Of a stretch of DNA of 64,000 nt, positions 10,162 through 17,403 are shown in pieces. The notes beneath the pieces were generated by a model. The model was given only the letters and a program-made list of their open reading frames with translations. It did no database searches and was not told where the DNA came from. Source of the DNA: Falsiruegeria mediterranea M17 (lineage in GTDB: Bacteria; Pseudomonadota; Alphaproteobacteria; Rhodobacterales; Rhodobacteraceae); NCBI RefSeq assembly GCF_900302455.1, contig NZ_ONZG01000001.1:372001-436000 (forward strand), written 5' to 3'. Each line of letters opens with the position of its first letter. Within the stretch, counting starts at the first letter, position 1. Position numbers and translations under genes: made by a program.

Positions 10162-11258
10162 AAAAGCTGATCTGTGTTTTTCTCTGTCTGCTCTTCCCGT
10201 CAATGGTGTCCGCAGGGGCGGTGCGCCTCAAGGACCTTGTTGATTTCGACGGGGTGCGCGGCAACGATCTGGTGGGCTACGGCCTGGTGGTTGGCCTGAA
10301 CGGCACCGGTGACGGCCTGCGCAACGCCCCCTTCACCGAAGAGATCATGTCCAACATCCTAGAACGTTTGGGCGTGAACGTGACCGGCGAACAATTCCGC
10401 CCCAAAAATGTGGCTGCAGTTTTTGTCACTGCCAATCTGCCGCCGTTCTCCCGCGTCGGCAGCCAGATCGACGTCACTGTCTCCGCGATTGGTGATTCCA
10501 AAAGCCTCATGGGCGGCACGCTGGTGATGACCCCGCTAAACGCGGCCGACGGTCAGATCTATGCGGTTGCCCAAGGCACGGTACTGGCCGGCGGGGCCGT
10601 CGCCGAAGGCGAGGCCGCATCTGTGGTGCGCGGCGTTCCAACATCCGGTGTGATCCCGTCCGGCGCCCGTGTCGAACGCGAGATTGAATTTGCCTTGAGC
10701 GACCTGACCCAGATCCGGCTGGCCCTGCGCGAGCCGGACTTCACGACCGCAGGCCGGATCGAAACCGCAGTCAACCGCATCTTCAACGCCCGCGTGGCTG
10801 TCATGCGCGATTCCGGCACAGTCGAGGTCGACATACCCGCCACGCGGGCCGCCTCAACCGCGCATGCAATTGGCCGGATGGAAAACATCCTGGTCGAGCC
10901 CGAGCGCAAGGCCCGCGTGGTGGTGGATCAACGTTCGGGCACGATCGTGATGGGCGACGACGTGCGCATCTCGCGCGTGGCCGTGTCCCAGGGCAATCTG
11001 ACCCTGCGCGTCGAAGAAACGCCGCTGGCGGTCCAACCCAACCCCTTCGCCAATGGCCGGTCGGTGGTTGTGCCCCGAACCAACGCGGCGATCGATGAGG
11101 ATGGCGGCATCGCTTTGGCCGAGGTGCCAGAGGGGACGTCTCTGTCACAGGTCGTTGCGGGCCTCAACGCGTTGGGGGTGTCGCCACGCGACATGATCGA
11201 CATCCTCAAAACGATCAAGGCCGCCGGGGCCCTGCACGCCGAGTTCGTGGTACAATAA
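10158..11258 (+). CDS. flgI: Flagellar P-ring protein FlgI
   Basis: A 366-aa periplasmic P-ring subunit. A Sec signal peptide (MKKLICVFLCLLFPSMVSAG) is followed by the highly conserved RLKDLVDFDGVRGNDLVGYG and LVVGLNGTGDG motifs. The C terminus SPRDMIDILKTIKAAGALHAEFVVQ (in part: PRDMIDILKTIKAAGALHAE) is diagnostic. The start codon overlaps the flgL stop by 4 nt, implying translational coupling. It is the last gene of the operon and is followed by a terminator hairpin. Confidence 0.96.
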   Translation: MKKLICVFLCLLFPSMVSAGAVRLKDLVDFDGVRGNDLVGYGLVVGLNGTGDGLRNAPFTEEIMSNILERLGVNVTGEQFRPKNVAAVFVTANLPPFSRVGSQIDVTVSAIGDSKSLMGGTLVMTPLNAADGQIYAVAQGTVLAGGAVAEGEAASVVRGVPTSGVIPSGARVEREIEFALSDLTQIRLALREPDFTTAGRIETAVNRIFNARVAVMRDSGTVEVDIPATRAASTAHAIGRMENILVEPERKARVVVDQRSGTIVMGDDVRISRVAVSQGNLTLRVEETPLAVQPNPFANGRSVVVPRTNAAIDEDGGIALAEVPEGTSLSQVVAGLNALGVSPRDMIDILKTIKAAGALHAEFVVQ

Positions 11259-11284
11259 GCGCGATCCCCCTGCACGTCATGATA

Positions 11285-11317
11285 CGGTCCGGGCAGACAA
11301 CCCGGGCCATTTCTTTT
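11285..11317 (+). terminator. Rho-independent terminator after flgI
   Basis: GGTCCGGG (11285-11292), loop CAGACAA, then CCCGGGCC (11300-11307): an 8-bp stem with one G-T pair, followed by a T-rich run ATTTCTTTT. It lies 27 nt after the flgI stop. Confidence 0.75.
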
Positions 11318-11520
11318 GTGTCTTTGCCCGGCGATAAGGCCGGTTAGGATCGAGGAGGTTGTCGCGAACTTGGCCAAAGGCACGCCAATGCCAGGATAGG
11401 CTGCGGATCGGCGTAGACTTCAAACCGGTCACCAAGCCCCGGCCACCAGCACGCAGAGGATCACCGGATTTACGAACGTTGGCCAAGCGCAAGGTCAATC
11501 TTGAACTGTGCCGCCATCAC
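11318..11520. other. Gene-poor spacer between convergent flgI and fliP operons
   Basis: About 200 nt between two converging terminators. Short ORFs cross it on both strands, but none has a ribosome-binding site or a full recognisable domain. One plus-strand reading near 11515-11560 contains NPALHEKAGF, which loosely resembles the C-terminal motif of GNAT acetyltransferases. This could be a decayed remnant, but the evidence is thin. Confidence 0.3.
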
Positions 11521-11521
11521 G

Positions 11522-11555
11522 TCAAAAACCCGGCGCTTCATGAGAAGGCCGGGTT
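11522..11555 (-). terminator. Rho-independent terminator of the fliF-fliH-fliN-fliP operon
   Basis: On the minus strand AACCCGGC pairs with GCCGGGTT (11548-11555 with 11527-11534) and an inner CTTC/GAAG stem caps the hairpin, followed by a TTTTT run. It lies 27 nt downstream of the fliP stop. On the plus strand no T-run follows, so it should act on the minus strand only. Confidence 0.8.
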
Positions 11556-11582
11556 CGGCTTCGATGAGCCAACGCGTTATAC

Positions 11583-12329
11583 CTAAGGGCTATAGCTTCG
11601 AACCAACGCTCCCGCGACCAAGGACCAGCCGTCAGCAATCACAAAAAACGCCAGCTTGAACGGCAAGGAAACCGTTGCTGGCGGCACCATCATCATGCCC
11701 ATTGACATCAAAACCGCCGCAACCACCAGATCAATCACCAGAAACGGCAGGAACACCAGAAAGCCGATCTGAAACGCGCGCGAAATCTCGGACAACAGGA
11801 ACGAAGGGACCAGAACCGAAATCGGTGCTTTGGGCGACAACTCCACCTCTTGTGTGTGCGGCCGCAGGGATGCCATCGCATCAAACGTGTCGGGATCGAC
11901 GCGTGCGGCCATGAACCCCTTGAACGGGATGATTGCCTGTTGCAGGGCCGGTTCAACCTCAAGCGTTTCTTCGACCAGCGGCTGGATCCCGGTTTCCCAG
12001 GCCTCGGTGAACACAGGCTCCATGATGAAATAGGTCAGGAACAGAGCCAGGCTGACAATCAGCATGTTGGGCGGCGATTGCTGAAGCCCGATGCCTTGGC
12101 GCAGGATCGACAAGACTGTCACCAGAAACGGAAAACATGTGATCATGATCGCCAAACCCGGCGCCAGGCTCAGAACCGTGATCAACAAAATCAGCTGAAT
12201 CGTGCGCCCCGACAAGGAGCCACCTTCGCCCAGAGACAGCGACAGCTCCTGTGCACTGACGGGTTCGGCCATGGCTACAATCACGCCTGCAATGAGCGCA
12301 GCCAGAGCCAATTGAGACCAGTGTTTCAT
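11583..12329 (-). CDS. fliP: Flagellar type III export protein FliP
   Basis: A 248-aa inner-membrane core subunit of the flagellar export gate (with FliQ and FliR). It has a cleavable-type signal sequence (MKHWSQLALAALIAGVIVAM...VSAQ), then several transmembrane helices with conserved FliP stretches such as GLQQSPPNMLIVSLALFLTYF, given here as GLQQSPPNMLIV, and MMMVPPATVSLPFKLAFF. The start overlaps fliN by 4 nt. It is the last gene of the minus-strand fliF operon. No fliO was found beside it. Confidence 0.95.
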   Translation of the reverse strand: MKHWSQLALAALIAGVIVAMAEPVSAQELSLSLGEGGSLSGRTIQLILLITVLSLAPGLAIMITCFPFLVTVLSILRQGIGLQQSPPNMLIVSLALFLTYFIMEPVFTEAWETGIQPLVEETLEVEPALQQAIIPFKGFMAARVDPDTFDAMASLRPHTQEVELSPKAPISVLVPSFLLSEISRAFQIGFLVFLPFLVIDLVVAAVLMSMGMMMVPPATVSLPFKLAFFVIADGWSLVAGALVRSYSP

Positions 12330-12613
12330 CCCAATCCGCTTTGCAGATCGGTGATTTCCGTCAGACGGACGGCCAACTGTCCGGCCTGGTCGCCATTCAT
12401 CTCTTCAAGCTGCCCACGAGCGACAAGTGTGCCCCCGACATAAAGCTCAACCGGATCCTCGACCCGTTTGTCCAACGTCAGCACAGCATTTTCACCCAGC
12501 CCCACCAGATCCTTGATCAACGGTCGGGCGTGACCGACCGACACCATGATTTCGATCGGAACCGAGGTGAACGGGTTGCCTTGCTCGCGTGTGTTGGGGG
12601 CCTCGTTATCCAT
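12326..12613 (-). CDS. fliN: Flagellar motor switch protein FliN
   Basis: A 95-aa C-ring component made almost entirely of the SpoA/FliN domain: VPIEIMVSVGHARPLIKDLV, GLGENAVLTLDKRVEDPVEL and YVGGTLVARGQLEEMNGDQ. It is short but normal for stand-alone FliN. It overlaps fliH by 8 nt and fliP by 4 nt. FliG and FliM, its usual C-ring partners, are not encoded anywhere in the window. Confidence 0.93.
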   Translation of the reverse strand: MDNEAPNTREQGNPFTSVPIEIMVSVGHARPLIKDLVGLGENAVLTLDKRVEDPVELYVGGTLVARGQLEEMNGDQAGQLAVRLTEITDLQSGLG

Positions 12614-13205
12614 GTTGGATGTCCTCTTTTGCCTGATACAGGAATGCGTCGACGGCCTCGGAGATGGAGGCCATCAGTGCTGTGCAATCTACTTCGCGCT
12701 CGGCGGTTCCGACCCGAAGATACGCCTGACCTGGTGGCAGACTGGATTCTTCAACCATCTGAACCGGAACAGAAAACTCCCGATCCAGCGAGGGTTTGAG
12801 CGCTGCGCTCACCCCCGATGGAACCACCAACAGAACCGGCTGCGCCGCCTGATCCCGCGCCATTTCTTTCAGCTCATCCACAATGTGCTGGCTATAGGTC
12901 TTCTCGATGGTGTCGGGCAGAACCGTATTCATGAGGCTGCTGAACATCGGCTCAAGCGACAAGGTCATCTGCGACAGCGCCTCGTGGTAGGTGAACGACA
13001 GATCCTCAAGCGATTTGCCCAGGGCTTCGGACACGCGCCCGGTGTCTTCGGTTTGGGCCGACACTGCATCATCCCAGCCGGCGGCATAGCCTTGTTCAAA
13101 GGCGGTCAGCCGGTATTCTTCCAGCGCGTCCTCATCCATCATCTGGACACGCCCGACTTGAAAGATGTTCTTTTCAAAGTCTTCCAGCAAATGTGCGATC
13201 GACAT
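12606..13205 (-). CDS. fliH: Flagellar assembly protein FliH (divergent)
   Basis: A 199-aa soluble protein with the expected FliH pattern: an acidic N-terminal region rich in Gln/Ala/Gly (FEQGYAAGWDDAVSAQTED), a long helical middle and a small alpha/beta C-terminal part. In other systems FliH holds back the ATPase FliI and brings it to the export gate. The call rests on this layout and on position between fliF and fliN. Sequence conservation is low, so similarity alone would be weak. It overlaps fliF by 1 nt (TGATG) and fliN by 8 nt. Confidence 0.75.
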   Translation of the reverse strand: MSIAHLLEDFEKNIFQVGRVQMMDEDALEEYRLTAFEQGYAAGWDDAVSAQTEDTGRVSEALGKSLEDLSFTYHEALSQMTLSLEPMFSSLMNTVLPDTIEKTYSQHIVDELKEMARDQAAQPVLLVVPSGVSAALKPSLDREFSVPVQMVEESSLPPGQAYLRVGTAEREVDCTALMASISEAVDAFLYQAKEDIQHG

Positions 13206-14812
13206 CAGGCTTTCTCCTCACTTTCCTGCAACCAGCTGCGCAGGATTTCGACTGTTTCTTCCTGTTTGTCCCCGATCATCGAGCGCAAACGATCCACTGG
13301 GTCTTCGGTCACACCCGCTCCCGCGATTTGCCGGACACCTGCATTGGGCGCCTGGAGAGGCTCAAACCCTTCGCCGTCTCGCGTGGCTATTTCTCCGGTC
13401 AGTGCCAGTTGCGCGTCCGACGATTGACCTGCACCTGTTGGCGCAGCAGACGGTAGAGCAAGCGACGGTGCTCCAAGCTGGGCGGTGTTGCTCAGGATCG
13501 GACGGACGACAAACAGACCCAGCCCAAGCGCAACAAGCGCCAGCGTAGCCATCTGGATCAGCGACATCGCATCCAGATGCATGCCCTGGAACAACGACGG
13601 GCCGACCGCTGTGCCTAGCGGTTCGATGCTGGGCAGCTCCATGGATTTGATCGTGATGACGTCACCCCGTTCCGCGTCGTACCCAACGGCAGACGAAACC
13701 AGCTCTCGCAGCGCGCCCAGTTCTTCTTCGGGGCGCGGCACAAAGGCGCCACCAGCGGCCTCGGCTGGCGTTCCGTTGACCAGAACCGCGACGCTCAAAC
13801 GCTTGACCGCACCGGGCACACGCAAAATTTCCAACTCTGTTTCAGAGACTTCATAGTTCACACGTTCCCGCGTCGCACTGGTGGACGAGTTCGATTCGTC
13901 GCCGGTCGCGCCATCCCCATCTGGCAGATTCGACGCCACAGTCACATCGCCGGACTGGTTTTTGGAATTGTCCGAACGCTCTTCGACATCTGTGCTGATT
14001 GCCACCCGCCCGTTGGGGTCAAATCGGCGTTCGCGGATAGATTCGGTTTCCGTCACGGTATCAACACTGATTTCGACCACCGCATTGCCCTTGCCAACGC
14101 GGGCTTCGACCAGACGCAACACCCGGTCGCGCATCTGTTGCGCCCGGTCATCAGCCGTGCTGGCCGCGGCCGTGGCCTCGGGCGAACCGATCAGCGTGCC
14201 GTTAGCATCGATGATCGCCACGTTGTCCACTGACAACCCACTGATTGCGCTGGAAACCAAAAATCGAATCGCATTGGCCTGGGTCGGTGTGATCGGGCTG
14301 CCGGTCGGAATGACCGAGACCGAGGCGGTGGGTTCCGCACTGCGTTGAAAGGGCGACGACGCGCTGTTGGCGATGTGAACCCGCGCTTGGCCGATAAAAG
14401 GCGACGCCACGATCGTGCGCGCCAATTCGCCCTCTTTCGCGCGCCAATAGGCGGCGTCGAACATTTGCGAGGTGGTGCCAAATCCGCTCAGCGAATCAAG
14501 AAGTTCGTACCCTTTTCCGCCATTTGCAGGCAGCCCTTCGCTGGCCAATGTCAGGCGCAGCTCATCCCGCTGCGCGGCGGGAACGTATATCGAACCGCCC
14601 CGCACGTCATAGGGAATGCCACGCTGCTCGAGCGAGCGGACCACATCGCCGGCCGAGCCACTTTCCAACCCCGCATAGAGCAATTGCATGCTTGGGTTTG
14701 CCGCGATTCGCGACATGGTCAGGACCGCAATGAACACCGCAACTGCTGCGCCCACCACGATAATCTGTTTTCTTTTGTCAAAACTTGCCCAGACACTTCT
14801 AATCTGCTGCAC
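13205..14812 (-). CDS. fliF: Flagellar MS-ring protein FliF
   Basis: A 535-aa basal-body protein. The N-terminal helix (IIVVGAAVAVFIAVLTM, about residues 17-33) is followed by the YscJ/FliF ring-building domain (LLYAGLESGSAGDVVRSLEQ, about residues 44-63) and the FliF C-terminal periplasmic domain. A second transmembrane helix (LIQMATLALVALGLGLFVV) precedes a cytoplasmic tail. The tail normally binds FliG; FliG is not encoded in the window. It is the first gene of the minus-strand operon fliF-fliH-fliN-fliP and is divergent from fliL across a CtrA-like box. Confidence 0.95.
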   Translation of the reverse strand: MQQIRSVWASFDKRKQIIVVGAAVAVFIAVLTMSRIAANPSMQLLYAGLESGSAGDVVRSLEQRGIPYDVRGGSIYVPAAQRDELRLTLASEGLPANGGKGYELLDSLSGFGTTSQMFDAAYWRAKEGELARTIVASPFIGQARVHIANSASSPFQRSAEPTASVSVIPTGSPITPTQANAIRFLVSSAISGLSVDNVAIIDANGTLIGSPEATAAASTADDRAQQMRDRVLRLVEARVGKGNAVVEISVDTVTETESIRERRFDPNGRVAISTDVEERSDNSKNQSGDVTVASNLPDGDGATGDESNSSTSATRERVNYEVSETELEILRVPGAVKRLSVAVLVNGTPAEAAGGAFVPRPEEELGALRELVSSAVGYDAERGDVITIKSMELPSIEPLGTAVGPSLFQGMHLDAMSLIQMATLALVALGLGLFVVRPILSNTAQLGAPSLALPSAAPTGAGQSSDAQLALTGEIATRDGEGFEPLQAPNAGVRQIAGAGVTEDPVDRLRSMIGDKQEETVEILRSWLQESEEKA

Positions 14813-14871
14813 GCTAACCTCCGTCTCACCGACATTCTGTTCGGCACATCACCTGTTTTGGTCGATTGGCC

Positions 14872-14886
14872 TTAACAATCGGTTAG
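14872..14886. promoter_or_regulatory. CtrA-like box between divergent fliF and fliL
   Basis: TTAA-N7-TTAG at 14872-14886, centred in the 120-nt gap between fliF (starts at 14812, minus) and fliL (starts at 14933, plus). It could serve both operons. Confidence 0.6.
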
Positions 14887-14932
14887 TTCCTGACCGGCTA
14901 TGAATGTCCTCGAACTTCGAAGAGGGTACGGC

Positions 14933-15439
14933 ATGGCCGATGCGACGGCAGACGAACTGGAACCAGAGAAAAAAGACGGGAAACTCCCGCTGATTATCGG
15001 GCTCGTTCTGGGTCTGGTTGGTGCGGGTGCAGGATTCTATGCGACGACCTCGGGGTTGATTCCCATTGGGAAAACCGCCGAGGCGCAGGACGAAAAAACA
15101 GATGCCAAGGACACTGGCGAATACCCGGCCGCGCTTCCCGACATCGAATATGTGGATCTGACCCCGATCATGATCACGCTGAGCGGCGGAACGACCATTC
15201 ATCAGCTGCGGTTCCACGCCCAGCTTGAAGTCGAATCAAAGTACCACTCGGATGTCGAGAAAATCCGCCCCCGGATCCTTGACGTTCTCAACGGCTATCT
15301 CAGGGCGCTCGAGCTGTCGGATCTGCGTGATCCCCTGGCCCTGACGCGGCTGCGCGGCCAGATGCTGCGCCGCATTGGTATTGTCGCTGGCAAGGGGCGC
15401 GTGCGCGACCTGCTGGTGATCGAATTTGTACTGAACTAG
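14933..15439 (+). CDS. fliL: Flagellar basal body-associated protein FliL
   Basis: A 168-aa protein with one N-terminal transmembrane helix (LPLIIGLVLGLVGAGAGFYAT) and a periplasmic FliL domain (YVDLTPIMITLSGGT, LDVLNGYLRALELSDL, GRVRDLLVIEFVLN). FliL rings surround the stator and stabilise it. The ATG at 14933 is chosen because AGAGGG precedes it and MADATADELEPEKKDGK is a typical cytoplasmic tail. The ATG at 14900 adds 11 residues with little support. It heads the long plus-strand motor/export operon. A second FliL-family gene ends the flgB operon at 24839-25354. Confidence 0.92.
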   Translation: MADATADELEPEKKDGKLPLIIGLVLGLVGAGAGFYATTSGLIPIGKTAEAQDEKTDAKDTGEYPAALPDIEYVDLTPIMITLSGGTTIHQLRFHAQLEVESKYHSDVEKIRPRILDVLNGYLRALELSDLRDPLALTRLRGQMLRRIGIVAGKGRVRDLLVIEFVLN

Positions 15440-15448
15440 GAGAATAAA

Positions 15449-15895
15449 TTGGAACTAGTGGCAGATATTCTTCTTGTTGCCGGCGCCCTGGGTGCAGGCC
15501 TTTACTGTTTTGTTCTGGCCCGGCGTCTGAACCGGTTCAACGACTTGGAAAAAGGGGTCGGCGGCGCCGTCGCGGTGTTGTCTGCGCAGGTGGACGACCT
15601 TAACAAGACGCTCGAATCTGCGCGCGCCGCGTCAGGTACCTCGAACGAGGCATTGGGTGAACTGACGGCCAAAGCCGAAGCTGCGGCTCTACGGCTCGAA
15701 CTGTTGATGGCCTCAATGCATGACGTGCCGATTGCCGATGCGCCCGAGGTGAAACCTCCCGAAGCTAAACCGGCTGACAGACCCGACGAAATCGCAAATC
15801 ACGGTACGGTCGAGGTTGAGTGCAAATCCGAACCACCAGCCCCGGGGTTGATGTTCATGCGCCGTGATCGTGGCGCAGCGAGGGCAGAAACATGA
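15449..15895 (+). CDS. Membrane-anchored coiled-coil protein of the motor operon, unknown function
   Basis: A 148-aa protein I do not recognise. A single N-terminal hydrophobic helix (residues 4-23: VADILLVAGALGAGLYCFVL) is followed by a basic ARRLNRFNDLEKG stretch, a predicted coiled coil (LSAQVDDLNKTLESARA) and a Pro/Glu-rich tail. The start is a TTG at 15449 preceded by AGGAG at good spacing; a GTG at 15458 is the alternative. It lies 9 nt after fliL and overlaps the MotE-like gene by 4 nt, so it is very likely part of the flagellar operon and may work with the stator. Confidence 0.7.
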   Translation: MELVADILLVAGALGAGLYCFVLARRLNRFNDLEKGVGGAVAVLSAQVDDLNKTLESARAASGTSNEALGELTAKAEAAALRLELLMASMHDVPIADAPEVKPPEAKPADRPDEIANHGTVEVECKSEPPAPGLMFMRRDRGAARAET

Positions 15896-16476
15896 GCAAA
15901 CCGATTACAGCCCGCAATGGCGCCTTGACTGTCATCGCCGTCCTCATGCTCGGCTCAGCGGTCCTGCGCGTGGGGTTCGAGGCCGGACCGGCCATCGCGC
16001 GGGAAATCAACACCGAACAGCCCGAGGCGCTGAAGGACGAGATGTTTCCCAAGGTGACAGAGACAGCTGTCGAATATCAAAAACTCCTGGCCGCCCTGCA
16101 AGAACGCGAGCAAAATCTGGCTCGCCGCGAATCACAGATCGAAGAGCGGGCGAAGGCCCTGGCCGTTGCAGATGAGGCCATCGAACAGAAACTCGCGGCC
16201 CTGACCGAAGCCGAAGAAGCGTTGCGCGAGACCATCGCATTGGCCGATGTCGCGGCCGAGGACGACCTGACGCGGCTCACGGACGTCTATGAGCAGATGA
16301 AGCCCAAGGAATCGGCCGCCCTGTTCGAAGAGATGGATCCTGACTTTGCCGCCGGTTTCCTGGCCCGCATGCGGCCCGAAGCCGCCGCCGGGATCATGGC
16401 CGGGCTCAGCCCAACCGCGGCTTATACCATCAGCGTGGTTCTGGCGGGCCGCAACGCCAATGTGCCGGACGACTGA
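15892..16476 (+). CDS. MotE-like protein with MgtE-N/FliG-like C-terminal domain
   Basis: A 194-aa protein. An N-terminal signal or anchor helix (residues 10-27) leads to a long coiled coil (about residues 55-130, LLAALQEREQNLARRESQIE onwards). It ends in a helical MgtE N-terminal-type domain with YEQMKPKESAALFEEMDPDF and AGFLARMRPEAAAGIMAGL. This matches rhizobial MotE, a periplasmic chaperone of the motility protein MotC, and related flagellar MgtE-N proteins. It overlaps the upstream gene by 4 nt and lies 57 nt before motA. Its partner might be the 730-aa exported protein two genes downstream, but this is inference. Confidence 0.75.
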   Translation: MSKPITARNGALTVIAVLMLGSAVLRVGFEAGPAIAREINTEQPEALKDEMFPKVTETAVEYQKLLAALQEREQNLARRESQIEERAKALAVADEAIEQKLAALTEAEEALRETIALADVAAEDDLTRLTDVYEQMKPKESAALFEEMDPDFAAGFLARMRPEAAAGIMAGLSPTAAYTISVVLAGRNANVPDD

Positions 16477-16533
16477 CCGTTATGACCGTTTGCTTGATCC
16501 TTTCACCCCAACAGCTGAACTCGGAGTACTGAC

Positions 16534-17403
16534 ATGATCGGAATCATCGGGATTGTGTGCATTTTCGCGATGGTTTTCGGCGGCTATCTGGCTGCCGGCG
16601 GCAAAATGGCCATCATTCTGAAATCGCTCCCTTTTGAAATGATGATGATTGGCGGCGCAGCCGTGGGTGCGTTTCTGATCAGCAACGACATGGGTGGCGT
16701 CAAACATACGGCCAAAGACATGGCCAAGGTCTTTAAGGGCGCCAAATGGAAACCGGACGACTATCGAGATCTGCTGTGCCTGCTGTTTGCCCTGATCCGC
16801 ATCGCGCGCCAAAACCCGGTTGAGGTGGAGCAACACATCGAAGACCCCGAAAATTCGAGCCTTTTTTCCAAATACCCCAAGATTCAGTCTGACAAAGAGG
16901 CGGTCGATCTGATCTGTGACACCATGCGCTCGGCCTCGATGAACTACGACGATCCACACCAGGTCGAAGAGGTGCTGGAAAAACGCATGGACGCAAACCT
17001 GCATCACGCGCTGCATTCCAGCCACGCCTTGCAAACCGTCGCTGACGGCCTGCCGGCTCTGGGGATTGTTGCGGCGGTTCTGGGTGTGATCAAGACGATG
17101 GGCTCGATCGATCAGCCGCCCGAGGTCCTGGGCAAGTTGATCGGCGGTGCTCTGGTCGGGACCTTCCTGGGCGTTTTCCTGGCTTATGGCCTGGTTGGTC
17201 CCTTTGCGTCCAAGGTCAAAGCCGTGGTCGAAGAAGATGCACATTTCTACCAGCTGATCCGCGAGGTTCTGGTTGCCAACCTGCACAATCATGCAGCTGC
17301 CATCTGTATCGAGGTCGGGAGGCAGAACACACCCTCGCACATCCGGCCCAAATTCGCCGATCTGGAAGAGGCGCTAAAAGCCATCAAACAGGACGCCGCA
17401 TGA
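16534..17403 (+). CDS. motA: Flagellar motor stator protein MotA
   Basis: A 289-aa proton-channel subunit with four membrane helices (about residues 2-20, 34-51, 170-190 and 203-222). The conserved prolines Pro174 (DGLPALGIVAAVLG) and Pro223 (VGPFASKV) match the functional prolines of Escherichia coli MotA. The cytoplasmic loop between helices 2 and 3 is where MotA contacts FliG. It overlaps the 730-aa gene by 4 nt (ATGA), which suggests that the two are made together. Its partner motB lies at 5.4 kb. Confidence 0.95.
   Translation: MIGIIGIVCIFAMVFGGYLAAGGKMAIILKSLPFEMMMIGGAAVGAFLISNDMGGVKHTAKDMAKVFKGAKWKPDDYRDLLCLLFALIRIARQNPVEVEQHIEDPENSSLFSKYPKIQSDKEAVDLICDTMRSASMNYDDPHQVEEVLEKRMDANLHHALHSSHALQTVADGLPALGIVAAVLGVIKTMGSIDQPPEVLGKLIGGALVGTFLGVFLAYGLVGPFASKVKAVVEEDAHFYQLIREVLVANLHNHAAAICIEVGRQNTPSHIRPKFADLEEALKAIKQDAA

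Noticed and set aside
11359-11586. 75-aa plus-strand frame after flgI
   Set aside because: It crosses the fliP-operon terminator, has no ribosome-binding site and only a faint GNAT-like end, so it is listed as possible debris instead of a gene.
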